Shown one piece after another: positions 27,748 through 43,570 of a stretch of DNA of 54,627 nt (positions are counted from its first letter, which is position 1; each line of letters starts with the position of its first letter). This stretch comes from Gammaproteobacteria bacterium (GTDB taxonomy: Bacteria; Pseudomonadota; Gammaproteobacteria; Pseudomonadales; Pseudomonadaceae), in the NCBI GenBank assembly GCA_018816095.1, contig JAHIWP010000027.1, positions 1 to 54,627 on the forward strand, written 5' to 3'. The notes beneath the pieces were generated by a model. That model had not been told where the DNA came from. It saw only the letters and a program-made list of their open reading frames with translations, and made no database searches. The translations under genes were made by a program, and so were the position numbers.

Positions 27748-28995
27748 TCAAAAATTGCCCTGAACCCAGCGTTTCAGCCGTTCCAGAACAGGTTGTTTGG
27801 GTTCATCGCTGTAGCTGCCAAGCGCAGACATCGAAACGCCGTCGGCCTGCTTTTGCAGCCCGTACAGCAGCAGGCCTACGCCTGTTGAATAGATGGGGTT
27901 ACGCACGACGTCGGCCAATCCTTTGACACCCTGAGGAATACCCAGGCGTACCGGCATATGGAAAATTTCTTCGGCCAGCTCGACGGCTCCTTCCATCTTC
28001 GCTGTACCGCCTGTGAGAACGATCCCGGCCGGGATCAAGTCCTCATAACCACTGCGACGCAGCTCAGCCTGAATCAGGGTGAACAGTTCGTCGTAACGTG
28101 GTTCAACCACTTCAGCCAGGGACTGACGCGACAAATCGCGCGGCGGACGATCACCGACGCTCGGCACCTTGATGGTCTCGCCTGCACCGGCCAGTTTGGC
28201 CAACGCACAAGCATACCGAATCTTGATCTCTTCGGCATACTGAGTTGGCGTGCGCAGGGCCATGGCGATGTCATTGGTGACCTGATCACCGGCAATCGGA
28301 ATCACTGCGGTATGGCGGATCGCGCCCTCGGTGAAGATGCAGATGTCGGTGGTACCACCGCCGATATCGACCAGACACACACCCAGCTCTTTCTCGTCAT
28401 CGGTTAACACGGCATAGGCCGAAGCCAGCTGCTCGAGAATGATGTCGTCAACCTCAAGGCCGCAGCGGCGCACACACTTCTCGATGTTCTGCGCGGCATT
28501 CACCGCACAGGTGACCACGTGCACCTTGGCTTCCAGGCGAACACCAGACATCCCCAGTGGCTCACGCACACCTTCCTGGTTATCGATCACATAATCCTGC
28601 GGCAGGGTATGCAGCACCCGCTGGTCGGCTGGAATGGCCACAGCCTGAGCGGCATCGAGTACCCGCTCAAGGTCAGCCGAGCTGACTTCGCGATCACGAA
28701 TCGCGACGATGCCGTGGCTGTTGAGGCTACGAATATGGTTACCGGCCAAGCCGACAAAGGCTGAGTGGATACGGCAACCGGCCATCAGCTGCGCTTCTTC
28801 GACGGCGCGCTGGATAGACTGTACGGTCGATTCGATATTCACCACCACGCCCTTTTTCAGGCCGCGTGATGGATGGGTGCCGATGCCGACGATTTCCAAC
28901 TGACCGTCCGCATTCACTTCACCGACCAGCGCCACCACTTTGGAGGTACCGATATCGAGACCGACGATCATCTTGCCGCTCTGCACGTTTGCCAT
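27748..28995 (-). CDS. ftsA: Cell division protein FtsA
   Basis: 415 residues. Actin-fold membrane tether of FtsZ. ATP-binding GLDIGTSKVVALVGE near the N-terminus, DIGGGTTDI phosphate-2 motif and GIVLTGGTAKMEG; the amphipathic C-terminal helix (ERLKRWVQGNF) is present. The ATG at 28995 (MANVQSGK) is preferred; a GTG at 29019 overlapping the ftsQ stop would add eight residues. Confidence 0.97.
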   Translation of the reverse strand: MANVQSGKMIVGLDIGTSKVVALVGEVNADGQLEIVGIGTHPSRGLKKGVVVNIESTVQSIQRAVEEAQLMAGCRIHSAFVGLAGNHIRSLNSHGIVAIRDREVSSADLERVLDAAQAVAIPADQRVLHTLPQDYVIDNQEGVREPLGMSGVRLEAKVHVVTCAVNAAQNIEKCVRRCGLEVDDIILEQLASAYAVLTDDEKELGVCLVDIGGGTTDICIFTEGAIRHTAVIPIAGDQVTNDIAMALRTPTQYAEEIKIRYACALAKLAGAGETIKVPSVGDRPPRDLSRQSLAEVVEPRYDELFTLIQAELRRSGYEDLIPAGIVLTGGTAKMEGAVELAEEIFHMPVRLGIPQGVKGLADVVRNPIYSTGVGLLLYGLQKQADGVSMSALGSYSDEPKQPVLERLKRWVQGNF

Positions 28996-29015
28996 GGCTC
29001 TTACTTTCTCCTGAT

Positions 29016-29891
29016 TCACTGCACGACAGCGGTTGGTGCCGCCGTGGGCGCGACCGGCTCACGCCATGCCACGGCCAGGCCGTTGGCATAACGCAAGTCG
29101 ATGCGCGCGATATTCGCTTGTTGCTCTTTCAGGGCCTTGTCATAGATGGCCGTGAAACGCCGCATTTTTTCCACCAGATGGTCACGCCCCAAAAGCAGTT
29201 CGATGCCCTGCCCGGTGGAGAGGAACCAGCTGCCACGTTCACGCAACTCCAGGCGCGCCACGGAAAAACCCACGGGGCGCAGCATCTGGCTGATCACTTG
29301 GTATTGCTGCATCACCTGCTGTTGCGCACGCTTGGGGCCATACAGCTGCGGCAGGTGGGGATAATTGGCCAGTTCCAACGGTGCAAACGCTTCACCCTGG
29401 TTGTTCAACAGCGCCTCATCACCCCAACGGGCAATCGGCAATTGCTCTTCCAGACGCACCACTAGCTGATCCGGCCATACACGGCGTACCTGAGCGCTGG
29501 CGATCCAGGGCATCGACTCCAGTTCATGACGCAGGCTGAGCAGATCGACACTAAAGAAACTGGCGTTGGCGTAAGGTGCAATGCGCTGCTGGACAGCCTG
29601 CTGATTGACGTAGCTGAGGTCGCCTTCGACGCTGATTCTGGCGATCGGCTGGTCGGCATACGGCATGGCGCGCAACGACAGTTCATAGGTGCCGTAACCG
29701 AGCCCCAGCAATAACAACGGCCAGGTCAGGCGCTTCAACAAAGTGCCAAAGCCGACAAGTCGGGTTTTCTGCACGTTAACGCGCAGGCTGATCGGCTCCT
29801 TGGCCACCAAACGGCTGGCACCGCGCGGCACAGGCTTGCCGCGCAGAGGCGCGCGGGAAGTCCCTGGCTGGTGGCGCACGTTAGCCGTCAT
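29016..29891 (-). CDS. ftsQ: Cell division protein FtsQ
   Basis: 291 residues. Bitopic divisome scaffold, partner of FtsB and FtsL. Basic cytoplasmic tail (1-55), one membrane helix (about 56-75: [17 protein letters not shown]), POTRA domain starting [13 protein letters not shown], then the beta domain with [23 protein letters not shown]. Pro/Ala/Thr-rich C-terminus. Three bases separate it from ddlB. Confidence 0.95.
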   Translation of the reverse strand: MTANVRHQPGTSRAPLRGKPVPRGASRLVAKEPISLRVNVQKTRLVGFGTLLKRLTWPLLLLGLGYGTYELSLRAMPYADQPIARISVEGDLSYVNQQAVQQRIAPYANASFFSVDLLSLRHELESMPWIASAQVRRVWPDQLVVRLEEQLPIARWGDEALLNNQGEAFAPLELANYPHLPQLYGPKRAQQQVMQQYQVISQMLRPVGFSVARLELRERGSWFLSTGQGIELLLGRDHLVEKMRRFTAIYDKALKEQQANIARIDLRYANGLAVAWREPVAPTAAPTAVVQ

Positions 29892-29894
29892 GAT

Positions 29895-32285
<2,391 letters not shown>

Positions 32286-32293
<8 letters not shown>

Positions 32294-33356
32294 GGGCCAC
32301 CTCCAGGCAGATATCGACAACGGTGCAGGTGGCGTCGGGCTTGGCCAGACGGCGGGCCGTTTGGCCCATTTCAACGAGTTGTTCGGGGTGCATCAAAACC
32401 TCGGTCAGCTGCGCGGTCAGCGTGGCGGCGTCAGTGGAACGTTGCGGCAGCAGTACGGCAGCGCCGGCACTGGCCAGATAGTCGGCATTGCGTGTCTGGT
32501 GATCGTCGATCGCATGGGGCAGCGGCACGAGGAATGCTGGCAAACCCGCGGCGGCCAGCTCGCTGACAGTCAACGCGCCGGCGCGGCACACCACCAGATC
32601 AGCCCAGGCATAGGCCCGCGCCATGTCTTTGATAAACGGCACGACCTGGGCTTCGACGCCGGCCGCGCTATAGCGTTCACTGGTAATTGCATCGTGTTGC
32701 TTACCAGCCTGATGGAACACCTCAGGGCGCAGCTCGGCCGCCACTTGCGATAACGCTTCGGGGAGCAATTTATTCAGCGGTTCGGCACCCAGGCTGCCGC
32801 CCAGCACCAACAAACGCGGCTGACGGTTGCGCAGCGAATCACGCGGGGTTGCCAGGAACAGCTCTTCACGTACCGGGTTGCCGGTGGTGCGGCGCTTGTC
32901 GCTGTTAGCGAAGGTATTCGGGAAGGCTTCGCACACGCGGCTGGCGAATGGCACCAAGCTGCGGTTGGCCGTGCCCGCCACAGCGTTCTGCTCATGGATG
33001 ATCAGCGGCGCACCGCTCATCTTCGCAGCCAAGCCGCCCGGACCGGTGACATAGCCGCCCATGCCCAGAACGCAGACCGGCTGCAGCTCACGCATCACCT
33101 TGCGGGCTTGGAATAACGCCTTGATCAACTGGAATGGAGCCTTCAGCAGTGACAGCTTGCCTTTACCGCGCAGGCCGCTGACATCAATCAGGTGCAGCGG
33201 CAAACCAGCTGCCGGCACCAGTTCATTCTCGATGCCACGCGGCGTACCCAGCCAATGCACGCTGTAGCCACGTGCCTTGAACTCACGGGCACAGGCCAGC
33301 GCGGGGAATACATGACCACCGGTGCCTCCAGCCATGATCAGAACATTACCGCGCAT
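32286..33356 (-). CDS. murG: Lipid II synthase glycosyltransferase MurG
   Basis: 356 residues. Adds GlcNAc to lipid I at the inner membrane face. Glycine-rich [11 protein letters not shown], second G-loop [11 protein letters not shown], and [12 protein letters not shown] / [14 protein letters not shown] donor-binding region. The ATG at 33356 has AGGAGG seven bases upstream and overlaps the ftsW end by 11 bases. Confidence 0.96.
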
Positions 33357-34572
33357 GTTGAACCTCCTCGACGGCTTGGCCTTCGAAGAAATCGGATTCT
33401 TTGAAGTCGACATCCTCGCTACCCAGTTGGGTGCGACGCTCCCATTCGATGCGCAGCAACAACGCCAGGCTGATGCAGCAGATCACCAATGAGCTGCCGC
33501 CGTAGCTGAGAAATGGCAGGGTCAGGCCTTTGGTCGGCAGCAAGCCCACGTTTACCCCGATGTTGATCAGCACCTGGCCGATCCACAAGAAAGCCAGGCC
33601 ATAGGCCACATACGCCGAGAAGAACTGCTTGGCCTTCTCCGCCCACAGGCCGATATACAGCGCACGCACGCTGACAAACACGAAGAGGCCAACGGTGAGC
33701 AAAGCGCCGACCATACCCAGCTCTTCGGCCAACACGGCAAACACAAAATCGGTATGCGCTTCCGGCAGGTAGAACTGCTTTTGCACACTGTTGCCCAGGC
33801 CAACGCCGAACCACTCGCCACGGCCGAAGGCGATCAACGCCTGGCTAAGCTGATAACCGGCGCCGTACTGATCCGCCCAAGGGTCAACAAAGTTGGTCAG
33901 GCGCTCCAGGCGATAGGCCTGACTGGTCATCACCCACACGCCTAGGCCGAGCACGCCGGTAGCCAGCGGAATAAAACGCAGCAGGTTAACGCCACCGAGA
34001 AACAGCATGGCGATCGAGGCACCGACCAACACCACGGTGGCGCCGAAGTCGGGCTCGGCCAACAACAGCATGGCAATCGGTCCCAGCACCAGCATCGGCT
34101 TGATAAACCCGGTGAGCTTCTCGCGCACCTCGGTCTGGCGACGCACCAGATAGGCGGCGATAAACATCACGCTAAACAGCTTGGCCAACTCGGACGGCTG
34201 TAGGTTGAAGATACCCAGGCCGATCCAGCGCTTGGCCCCGTTGACCTCACGACCAATACCCGGCAGCAACACCAAGATCAACAGCACCACCGCCACCAGC
34301 AACAGCGTGCCGCTGTAACGCTGCCACAGCGCCATAGGCACCAGCAAAGTTGCCAGCGCCGCCGCAGTACCGATAGCCAGATAAATCAGGTGGCGAATCA
34401 TGTGGTACAGCGGATTGCCTGACTGCAACGCCGCCACTTCCGAGGACGCCGAAGTGATCATCACCAAACCCAGGCCGAGCAGCGCCAGGCAACCGGCAAG
34501 CAGCGGGAAATCCAGGTCGATACCCCGACGGGTATGCAGCGGCGATGGCGCGGCGAGCAGACGGGCAAGCAT
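33346..34572 (-). CDS. ftsW: Septal peptidoglycan polymerase FtsW (SEDS)
   Basis: 408 residues with about ten membrane segments. SEDS glycosyltransferase that works with FtsI. Conserved NGAKRWIGLGIFNLQPSELAK, LLAEPDFGATVV (putative catalytic Asp), GRGEWFGVGLGNSVQK and LPFLSYGGSSL are present. The ATG at 34572 overlaps the murD stop by one base; the longer frame upstream lies within murD. Confidence 0.95.
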   Translation of the reverse strand: MLARLLAAPSPLHTRRGIDLDFPLLAGCLALLGLGLVMITSASSEVAALQSGNPLYHMIRHLIYLAIGTAAALATLLVPMALWQRYSGTLLLVAVVLLILVLLPGIGREVNGAKRWIGLGIFNLQPSELAKLFSVMFIAAYLVRRQTEVREKLTGFIKPMLVLGPIAMLLLAEPDFGATVVLVGASIAMLFLGGVNLLRFIPLATGVLGLGVWVMTSQAYRLERLTNFVDPWADQYGAGYQLSQALIAFGRGEWFGVGLGNSVQKQFYLPEAHTDFVFAVLAEELGMVGALLTVGLFVFVSVRALYIGLWAEKAKQFFSAYVAYGLAFLWIGQVLINIGVNVGLLPTKGLTLPFLSYGGSSLVICCISLALLLRIEWERRTQLGSEDVDFKESDFFEGQAVEEVQHAR

Positions 34573-35918
34573 CACTGCAACACCTCCACAGCCTGGGCGA
34601 ACAGACGTCCGCGCTCTTCGAAATTCTTGAACATGTCGAGGCTGGCGCAAGCCGGCGACAGCAGCACGGCATCGCCCGCCTCAGCCAATTCGGCAGCACG
34701 CTGCACCGCTTCGTCCAGGGTCTTAACCCGGATCAGCGGCGCGGCATCACCCAGCGCATCGGCCAGCAATTCAGCGTCGCGACCCAGCAACACCACGGCG
34801 CGGCAGAACTTGCCGACCGGAGCCTTCAAGGCCGAAAAGTCCGCGCCCTTGCCATCACCACCGGCGATCAGCACCAGCTTGCCGTCGATATCCGCGCCCA
34901 AGCCGTCGATGGCCGCCAGTGCGGCGCCGACATTGGTCGCCTTGGAATCGTCGTAGTAGCTCACGGCATTACGCTCGCCCACCCACTGGCAGCGATGCGG
35001 CAGGCCAGCGAACTGCTTGAGGGTTGCCAACATCGGCTCGAACGGCAGACCAACGGCATGCCCCAGCGCCAAAGCAGCCAGGGCGTTGGATTGGTTGTGC
35101 GCGCCGCGAATTTTCAACTCACGCACTGGCAACAAGGCGGCGAACTGGTAGCCCAGGCACTTCTCGCCGTTTTCATCAATCAAGCCAAAGCGCTTGAAGT
35201 CGGGCTTGCCGAGGCCGAAATACCAGCACGGCAATTGATCGGCCACCAGGGGACGCGACAGCGCATCATCACGGTTGACCACCACCTGCCGCGCGCCGCG
35301 GAAGATGCGGTGCTTGGCCAGGTGATAGGCCGGCAGATCGGCGTAGCGATCCATATGGTCTTCGCTGATGTTCAGGCAGGTCGCCACTTCCGCATTCAGC
35401 TGGTCGGTGGTTTCCAGCTGGAAGCTAGACAACTCCATGACATACAGCTCGATCTCATCATTCAGAAGATCCAGCGCCGGGGTGCCAAGGTTGCCACCCA
35501 CAGCGACCTTCTTGCCGGCCGCAGCGGCCATCTCACCAACCAGCGTGGTGACGGTGCTTTTGGCGTTGGACCCAGTGATCGCAATGATCGGCGCCTTGGC
35601 ATAACGAGCAAACAGGTCGATATCACCCGACAGCTTCACGCCGCGCGCCGCAGCCGCCTGCAACGCCGGCGTGGCGACGGCTAGACCCGGGCTGACCAGC
35701 AGTTCACTGGCGCGGCAGAGGAACTCCACGTCCAGTTCGCCACAACGCACTTCGACCTGCGGGAACTGCTCGCGCATGGTGGCGAGTTCCGGCGGATTGG
35801 CACGGGTATCGACCACGGCAAACGGCAAGCCCTGGCACGCGAGGAAACGCACCAGGGACATGCCGCTCTTGCCGAGGCCGACAACGATGCGGAAGTGGTC
35901 AGACGCGATCAGGCTCAT
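34572..35918 (-). CDS. murD: UDP-MurNAc-L-Ala--D-glutamate ligase MurD
   Basis: 448 residues. Adds D-Glu. VVGLGKSGMSLVRFL N-terminal fold, ATP loop ITGSNAKSTVT, NISEDHMDRY and NDSKATN-like YYDDSKATNVGA motifs. ATG has AGGAACCC just upstream; seven bases separate it from mraY. Confidence 0.96.
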   Translation of the reverse strand: MSLIASDHFRIVVGLGKSGMSLVRFLACQGLPFAVVDTRANPPELATMREQFPQVEVRCGELDVEFLCRASELLVSPGLAVATPALQAAAARGVKLSGDIDLFARYAKAPIIAITGSNAKSTVTTLVGEMAAAAGKKVAVGGNLGTPALDLLNDEIELYVMELSSFQLETTDQLNAEVATCLNISEDHMDRYADLPAYHLAKHRIFRGARQVVVNRDDALSRPLVADQLPCWYFGLGKPDFKRFGLIDENGEKCLGYQFAALLPVRELKIRGAHNQSNALAALALGHAVGLPFEPMLATLKQFAGLPHRCQWVGERNAVSYYDDSKATNVGAALAAIDGLGADIDGKLVLIAGGDGKGADFSALKAPVGKFCRAVVLLGRDAELLADALGDAAPLIRVKTLDEAVQRAAELAEAGDAVLLSPACASLDMFKNFEERGRLFAQAVEVLQ

Positions 35919-35925
35919 GGGTTCC

Positions 35926-37008
35926 TCAACGCAGTTTCAGGGTGGCAAGGCCGATCAGCACCAGAATCACGGTGATGATCCAGAAGCGCACGATCACGCG
36001 CGGCTCGGGCCAGCCTTTCAGTTCGAAATGGTGGTGAATCGGCGCCATGCGGAACACGCGCTTGCCGGTCAGCTTGAAGCTAGCGACCTGGATGATCACC
36101 GACAGGGTTTCCACCACGAAGATGCCGCCCATGATGAACAGCACCACTTCCTGACGGACGATCACCGCAATCGTACCCAGGGCTGCACCGAGTGCCAGCG
36201 CGCCAACGTCGCCCATAAACACTTGCGCCGGGTAGGTGTTAAACCAGAGGAAGCCCAGGCCAGCCCCGACCAGGGCGGCGCAGAACACAATCAGCTCACC
36301 CGCACCCGGCACATAGGGAATAAACAGGTATTCGGCGAACTTCACGTTGCCCGACAGGTAGCAAAAGATCCCCAGCGCGCCGCCAACCAGTACGGTGGGC
36401 AGAATCGCCAGACCATCAAGGCCGTCTGTCAGGTTGACTGCGTTGCTCGAACCGACGATCACGAAGTAGCTCAGCACCACGAAGCCCAAACCCAGCTCGA
36501 GGCTGAAGTCTTTGAGCATCGGCAGAATCAGGGTGGTTTCCACCGGGCTTTGCGCCGTCATATACAGAAACAGTGCGGCGCCCAGGCCAAACACCGACTG
36601 CCAGAAATACTTCCAGCGGCTCGGCAGGCCCTTGGAGTTCTTCTCAATCACTTTGCGGTAGTCATCAACCCAACCAACGGCGCCAAACAGCAGGGTCACG
36701 GCCAGGACGGTCCAGACATAACGGTTGGACAGATCAGCCCAAAGCAAGGTGCTAACGGCAATAGCAGAGAGAATCAGCGCACCACCCATGGTTGGCGTGC
36801 CCTTTTTCGACAGGTGCGACTGCGGGCCATCGTTGCGTACCGACTGGCCGATCTGGCGAATCTGCAGAGTGCGGATCATCCACGGGCCAAGCCACAGGGA
36901 CAATGCCAGCGCAGTGAGCACGCCAAGAATGCCGCGCAGTGTCAGGTACTGAAACACTGCAAAAGCCTTGTGGAACTGTTGCAGGTATTCCGCCAGCAGC
37001 AGCAGCAT
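35926..37008 (-). CDS. mraY: Phospho-MurNAc-pentapeptide translocase MraY
   Basis: 360 residues, ten membrane segments. Transfers phospho-MurNAc-pentapeptide to undecaprenyl phosphate, giving lipid I. Signature pieces: [46 protein letters not shown] and the cytoplasmic [17 protein letters not shown]. Start overlaps the murF stop by one base (TAATG). Confidence 0.97.
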   Translation of the reverse strand: MLLLLAEYLQQFHKAFAVFQYLTLRGILGVLTALALSLWLGPWMIRTLQIRQIGQSVRNDGPQSHLSKKGTPTMGGALILSAIAVSTLLWADLSNRYVWTVLAVTLLFGAVGWVDDYRKVIEKNSKGLPSRWKYFWQSVFGLGAALFLYMTAQSPVETTLILPMLKDFSLELGLGFVVLSYFVIVGSSNAVNLTDGLDGLAILPTVLVGGALGIFCYLSGNVKFAEYLFIPYVPGAGELIVFCAALVGAGLGFLWFNTYPAQVFMGDVGALALGAALGTIAVIVRQEVVLFIMGGIFVVETLSVIIQVASFKLTGKRVFRMAPIHHHFELKGWPEPRVIVRFWIITVILVLIGLATLKLR

Positions 37009-38378
37009 TAGTGAATCTCCCCGGATGTGCCACACAGGGCCGCGACGACTTTCTCCATCGCCGCGCTGCGTGAACCTTTAATTAAAAGAGTGGTATCGCC
37101 CTGCTCGCTTTGCAGCGCAGCGATCAGGCTGGCTTGGTCGGCAAAATGCCGGCCCTTGCTGCCGAATTCATCAATGGCATGAGCCATCAGGGGGCCCACG
37201 GCAAACAGTGCATCAACCTTGCCTTGGGCATAGTTGCCGACCTGGCGATGGCCTTGCTCAGCCCACTCACCCAATTCGCCGATGTCACCCAGCACCAGCA
37301 CCCGCCGCCCCGAAAAACCGGCGAGGATATCGATGGCGGCGCACACGGAGGTCGGGTTGGCGTTGTAGCTGTCATCGATCACCCGCAGGCCATTCGGCGC
37401 AATCTGCGCGACGGTACGGCCTTGGACCGGCTGCAATTTTTCCAACCCGGCTTTGATCGCAGCAGGCGCAATCTCCAATGCCAACGCGGCGGCAGCTGCG
37501 GCCAGGGCGTTAGCCACATTGTGCTCGCCTAGCAGGTTGAGCTGAATACGCACCTGACCGCTGGCGCAATGCAGGGTAAAGGCCGAGCAACCACGGACAT
37601 CGCGCGCCAGCTCAGCGGCATAAACGTCCGCTGCCGGATTACCCAAGGCAAACGAGCGAACGCTGCGATCCTTGGCGCGCTGCTGCCAAATGGCGAAAGC
37701 CCTGTCGTCGAGGTTGAGCACGGCCACACCGCTGTCGCTCAGGCCTTCGAGAATTTCGCCTTTGGCTTCGACAATTTTCTCCGGGCCGCCGAACTCACCG
37801 ACGTGAGCGGTGCCGGCATTATTGATGATGGCCACCTGCGGCTGGGTAAGACCCACGGTGTAGGCGATCTCGCCGACATGGTTGGCGCCCAGTTCGATCA
37901 CGGCCGCAACATGCTCAGGCGCCAGCTCTAGCAGGGTCAGTGGCGCGCCGAGGTCGTTATTCAGGTTGCCACGGGTCGCCAGCACCGGACCTTGCAGGCC
38001 TTCGCGCAGAATACTGGCGAGCATTTCTTTGACCGTGGTCTTGCCGCTGGAACCGGTAATCGCCACTACTGGGGCATTAAACGCCTGGCGATTGAGCGCG
38101 CCCAATTGGCCGAGGGCCAAACGGCTATCGGCCACCAGCAGCTGTGGCAGCGGTGCATTTGCCACCTCACGCTCAACCAGAGCGGCCACTGCGCCTTTGT
38201 CGGCGACTTCTGTCAGGTAGTCATGGCCATCAAAACGCGGGCCTGCCAGGGCGACAAACAGCTGACCTGGCTGAATCGCCCGACTGTCGCTGCTGACGGC
38301 GCTGAATGCCACGTCCGCACCGATTACCTGCGCGTTCAGCGGTGCAGCCACTTCGCTCAATAGCAGCGGCTTAAGCAT
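37008..38378 (-). CDS. murF: UDP-MurNAc-tripeptide--D-Ala-D-Ala ligase MurF
   Basis: 456 residues. Adds the D-Ala-D-Ala made by Ddl[17 protein letters not shown] (UDP-binding), ATP loop [40 protein letters not shown] and DDSYNANP are all present. Overlaps the murE end by eight bases. Confidence 0.96.
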   Translation of the reverse strand: MLKPLLLSEVAAPLNAQVIGADVAFSAVSSDSRAIQPGQLFVALAGPRFDGHDYLTEVADKGAVAALVEREVANAPLPQLLVADSRLALGQLGALNRQAFNAPVVAITGSSGKTTVKEMLASILREGLQGPVLATRGNLNNDLGAPLTLLELAPEHVAAVIELGANHVGEIAYTVGLTQPQVAIINNAGTAHVGEFGGPEKIVEAKGEILEGLSDSGVAVLNLDDRAFAIWQQRAKDRSVRSFALGNPAADVYAAELARDVRGCSAFTLHCASGQVRIQLNLLGEHNVANALAAAAAALALEIAPAAIKAGLEKLQPVQGRTVAQIAPNGLRVIDDSYNANPTSVCAAIDILAGFSGRRVLVLGDIGELGEWAEQGHRQVGNYAQGKVDALFAVGPLMAHAIDEFGSKGRHFADQASLIAALQSEQGDTTLLIKGSRSAAMEKVVAALCGTSGEIH

Positions 38379-39848
38379 GCGCCGCCTCCCATGCTGCCAA
38401 CGCGTTAGCAGCTTCGACCAAGTCGGAGAACGGCTGACGTACGCCGTTGATTTCCTGATAGTCCTCATGGCCCTTGCCGGCCAACACCAGCACATCATCG
38501 GCACTGGCTGCAGCAATCAGCTGGGCAATCGCCTGGCCACGGCCATGAACAAACTGCACCGACTCGGGGCTGACGAAGCCGGCGCGGATGTCGCTGAAAA
38601 TCTGTGCTGGTGCTTCGGTGCGCGGGTTGTCATCGGTGACCAACACCGCATCGGCCAGGCGTTCAACCACAGCTGCCATCAGCGGGCGCTTGCCGCTGTC
38701 GCGATCGCCACCGCAGCCAAATAGGCACAGCAGGCGACCCTTAACGTGCGGGCGCAGGGCTTCGAGAACCTTTTCCAGAGCATCCGGGGTGTGCGCGTAA
38801 TCAACGACCACCAACGGCTGCTTGGCGCGCCCTGAAGTGGCGCCACCTAAACGCTGCATGCGACCAATAGGACCCTGCAGCTGCGGCAACACCTTGAGAA
38901 TTTCATCCAGCGCATAATCCAGGCCGAGCAGCGCACCGACCACCGCCAGCAGGTTGCTCAGGTTGAAGCGACCGAGCAGCGAACTACGCAGACTGCCTTC
39001 GCCGCGCGGGGTTACCAGCGTGGCACGTACGCCCTGCTCGTCAAACTGTACATCACGGCAATACAGGTACGCGCTTGCGTCTTCCAGGCTGTAGCTGATC
39101 AGGCGCGACTCATGCACAGCAACCGCCAACTCACGGCCAAAGGCATCATCCAGGTTAAGCACCCGGCAGCGCAGACCCGGCCAGGCGAACAACGCAGCTT
39201 TTGCCTCGGCGTAAGCCTGCATCGAACCGTGATAATCCAGATGGTCGCGGGATAGGTTGGTCAGTACCGCCACATCAAACGCCAGTGCAGTCACGCGCCC
39301 TTGGTGCAGGCCGTGGGACGAGACTTCCATTGCCACCGCACGGGCACCGGCATTTTTCATATCAGCCAGGGTGGCCTGTACGCCGATGGGGTCTGGCGTG
39401 GTGTGGAGCCCTTGTTCGAGCGCACCGTAGAAGCCATTGCCGAGCGTGCCGACAATACCGCAGCGCTGGCCCAGCAGGTCCAACGCCTGAGCCAGCAACT
39501 GGCTGACACTGGTTTTGCCGTTAGTGCCGGTAATACCTACCAGGTTCAGACCACGGCTTGGCTCACCGTAGAAACGCCCGGCAATCGCCGAAAGCTGGCC
39601 CGCCAAGCCTTTGATCGCGACCAATTCACTGCTGCTGGCCGTCATGTCAGCCGCGCCTTCGGCTTCAAAGGCCACGGCCGCAGCGCCACGCGCAATGGCA
39701 TCGGCGATATGCACACGGCCATCCTGCTGGGTGCCGGGCACGGCCAAGAACAAATCACCGGGACGAACCTTGCGGCTATCCAGGGTCAATTCGCGGATCA
39801 GGGTGGAACTGGTGGCTTCGGGCAGCAATTTGCTGAGGGGCATAGGCA

Positions 39849-39849
<1 letters not shown>
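38371..39849 (-). CDS. murE: UDP-MurNAc-L-Ala-D-Glu--meso-diaminopimelate ligase MurE
   Basis: 492 residues. LDSRKVRPGDLFLAVPG, ATP loop ITGTNGKTSVSQ, LTNLSRDHLDYHG and the DNPR motif (VTDDNPRTEAP), which marks meso-diaminopimelate rather than lysine as substrate. The ATG at 39849 overlaps the ftsI stop by one base; a second ATG two codons in is possible. Confidence 0.96.
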
Positions 39850-41859
<2,010 letters not shown>

Positions 41860-41863
<4 letters not shown>

Positions 41864-42801
41864 CGCACCTTCTCGGCAATGCGCATCACCGCACTGCGCG
41901 AACGTGGATTGGCCGCAAGCTCGGCTTCGGAGGCAAATACCGGCTTACCGATGAGTTTCAAACGCGGTTCAAAGGCTTTCGGGATGATGGGCAAGTCACG
42001 CGGCAGCTTGTCCATCTCGCCCTTGGCGTGCTTGCGCATGAACAGCTTGACGATGCGGTCTTCCAGCGAGTGGAAGCTGATCACAACGAGGCGGCCGCCC
42101 ACTTCCAGGTTTTCCAGGGCTGCATCGAGGCCGCTCTCCAGATCGCCCAGCTCGTTGTTGATATAGATGCGCAGCCCCTGAAAGGCGCGCGTTGCCGGGT
42201 TCTTGCCCTTTTCCCAGGCCGGATTGGCCACGGTCAGCACCTGAGCCAAGTCGGCGGTACGCTCAAACGGCTGCTCTGCGCGGCGCAAGACCACGGCGCG
42301 AGCCATACGCTTGGCAAAGCGCTCTTCGCCGTACTCCTTGAACACCCGGGCAATTTCTTCTTCGCCAGCGCTGGCAATAAACTCAGCAGCACTGACACCT
42401 GAATCCGGATTCATGCGCATGTCCAGCGGGCCGTCATGCATAAAGCTGAAGCCGCGCTCGGCATCATCAAGCTGCGGCGAAGACACGCCTAGGTCGAGTA
42501 GAATGCCGCTGACCTTGCCGGCCAGATCGCGCTGCGCGAGTTCATCAGCCATCTCCGCAAAGCTGCGCTGCACAACGACAAAGCGGCCGTCTTCGGCCGC
42601 TAGCGCATTCCCCGTGGCAATCGCCAGGGGATCTTTATCAAACCCTAGCAGGCGACCGTCTGAGCCAAGCTTTTCTAGGATCAACCGACTATGCCCGCCG
42701 CGACCAAAGGTACCGTCTAGGTAGCAGCCACTCGCGCGCACAGCCAGCCCTTCGACAGCCTCGTCGAGTAGCACAGTGATATGGCGGTAGTTACTGGTCA
42801 T
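41860..42801 (-). CDS. rsmH: 16S rRNA (cytosine-1402-N4) methyltransferase RsmH
   Basis: 313 residues. SAM-dependent methylation of C1402, the same nucleotide whose ribose is methylated by Rsm[30 protein letters not shown] (SAM-binding), [14 protein letters not shown] and [13 protein letters not shown] are present. ATG at 42801 lies two bases after the mraZ stop; a GTG at 42807 overlapping that stop is an alternative. Confidence 0.96.
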
Positions 42802-42803
42802 GG

Positions 42804-43259
42804 TCACAGGATCAAATCACGTAAGTCGTCGGACAAGGCACCCGGTTGCTTGATCGCGGCCAAATCGGCATCGGCCACGGCATCCCAGGCATCTTCATCC
42901 CACAGTTGGAATTTATTGAGTTGGCCAACCAGCATCGCGCGCTTATCCAGCTTGGCGTACTCGCGTAAACGCGGCGGCACCAGAAAGCGCCCACTGGCAT
43001 CCAGCTCAAGGTCAACAGCATTGCCGATCAGCAGACGCTGCAAACGGCGGTTTTCTTCACGGAATGAGGCGAGCTCACGGAGCTTGGCTTCAATCAGCTC
43101 CCACTCAGACAACGGATAGACACATAGGCAGGGATCGATGGCGTCAATCGTGACAATAAGCTGGCCAGCACAACGCGACACAAGCTCATCCCGATACCGA
43201 CTTGGCATCGCGAGCCGCCCTTTGGCGTCGAGACTGATGGCGTTTGCTCCGCGAAACAC
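42804..43259 (-). CDS. mraZ: Transcriptional regulator MraZ
   Basis: 151 residues, two SpoVT/AbrB-like halves each with the DxxGR motif: [15 protein letters not shown] (about 9-23) and [16 protein letters not shown]. It forms a ring and, in E. coli, represses its own dcw promoter by binding GTGG repeats; the matching repeats are present at 43302-43326. Start is a GTG at 43259 with AAGGGGAAG upstream. Confidence 0.95.
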   Translation of the reverse strand: MFRGANAISLDAKGRLAMPSRYRDELVSRCAGQLIVTIDAIDPCLCVYPLSEWELIEAKLRELASFREENRRLQRLLIGNAVDLELDASGRFLVPPRLREYAKLDKRAMLVGQLNKFQLWDEDAWDAVADADLAAIKQPGALSDDLRDLIL

Positions 43260-43301
43260 GATCGCGCTTCCCCTTTTTATTGGCTATCCATGCCTAAGAA
43301 A

Positions 43302-43326
43302 CCCACTTTATTCCACTTCTTGCCAC
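43302..43326 (-). promoter_or_regulatory. MraZ operator: three GTGG repeats, 10-bp period
   Basis: On the minus strand GTGGC (43326-43322), GTGGA (43316-43312) and GTGGG (43306-43302), each exactly 10 bp from the next. The set begins a few bases past the predicted transcription start of mraZ. This is the arrangement described for E. coli MraZ (repeats of TGGG type with five-base spacers). Confidence 0.75.
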
Positions 43327-43334
43327 TCGCGCAC

Positions 43335-43363
43335 ACTATAGGAACGCACGCCCCCACCGTCAA
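43335..43363 (-). promoter_or_regulatory. Main dcw-cluster promoter (Pmra)
   Basis: TTGACG (43363-43358), 17-base spacer, TATAGT (43340-43335) on the minus strand: a strong sigma-70 promoter. Transcription would begin near 43328, giving a leader of about 70 bases to mraZ with the MraZ repeats in it. Bases 43364-43570 up to rnpB hold nothing else I recognise. Confidence 0.8.
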
Positions 43364-43570
43364 GGCACCCATAGCGGGAAAACTCCTTATAGAACGGCGA
43401 TTTAGCGAGCACAGAGAGGGGGTAAACGGAGAAATAACCTGAAGGTGTGAATACAAAAACAAGCCAATACAGGGCACTGAACTTCGAAGTTAAAGTAGTT
43501 TGTTAAGAGTAAGATTTTTTCGGTATTAGAAAGGAGGCAAAACATTGAAGCGCAGAAGAGGGGAAGGTGG

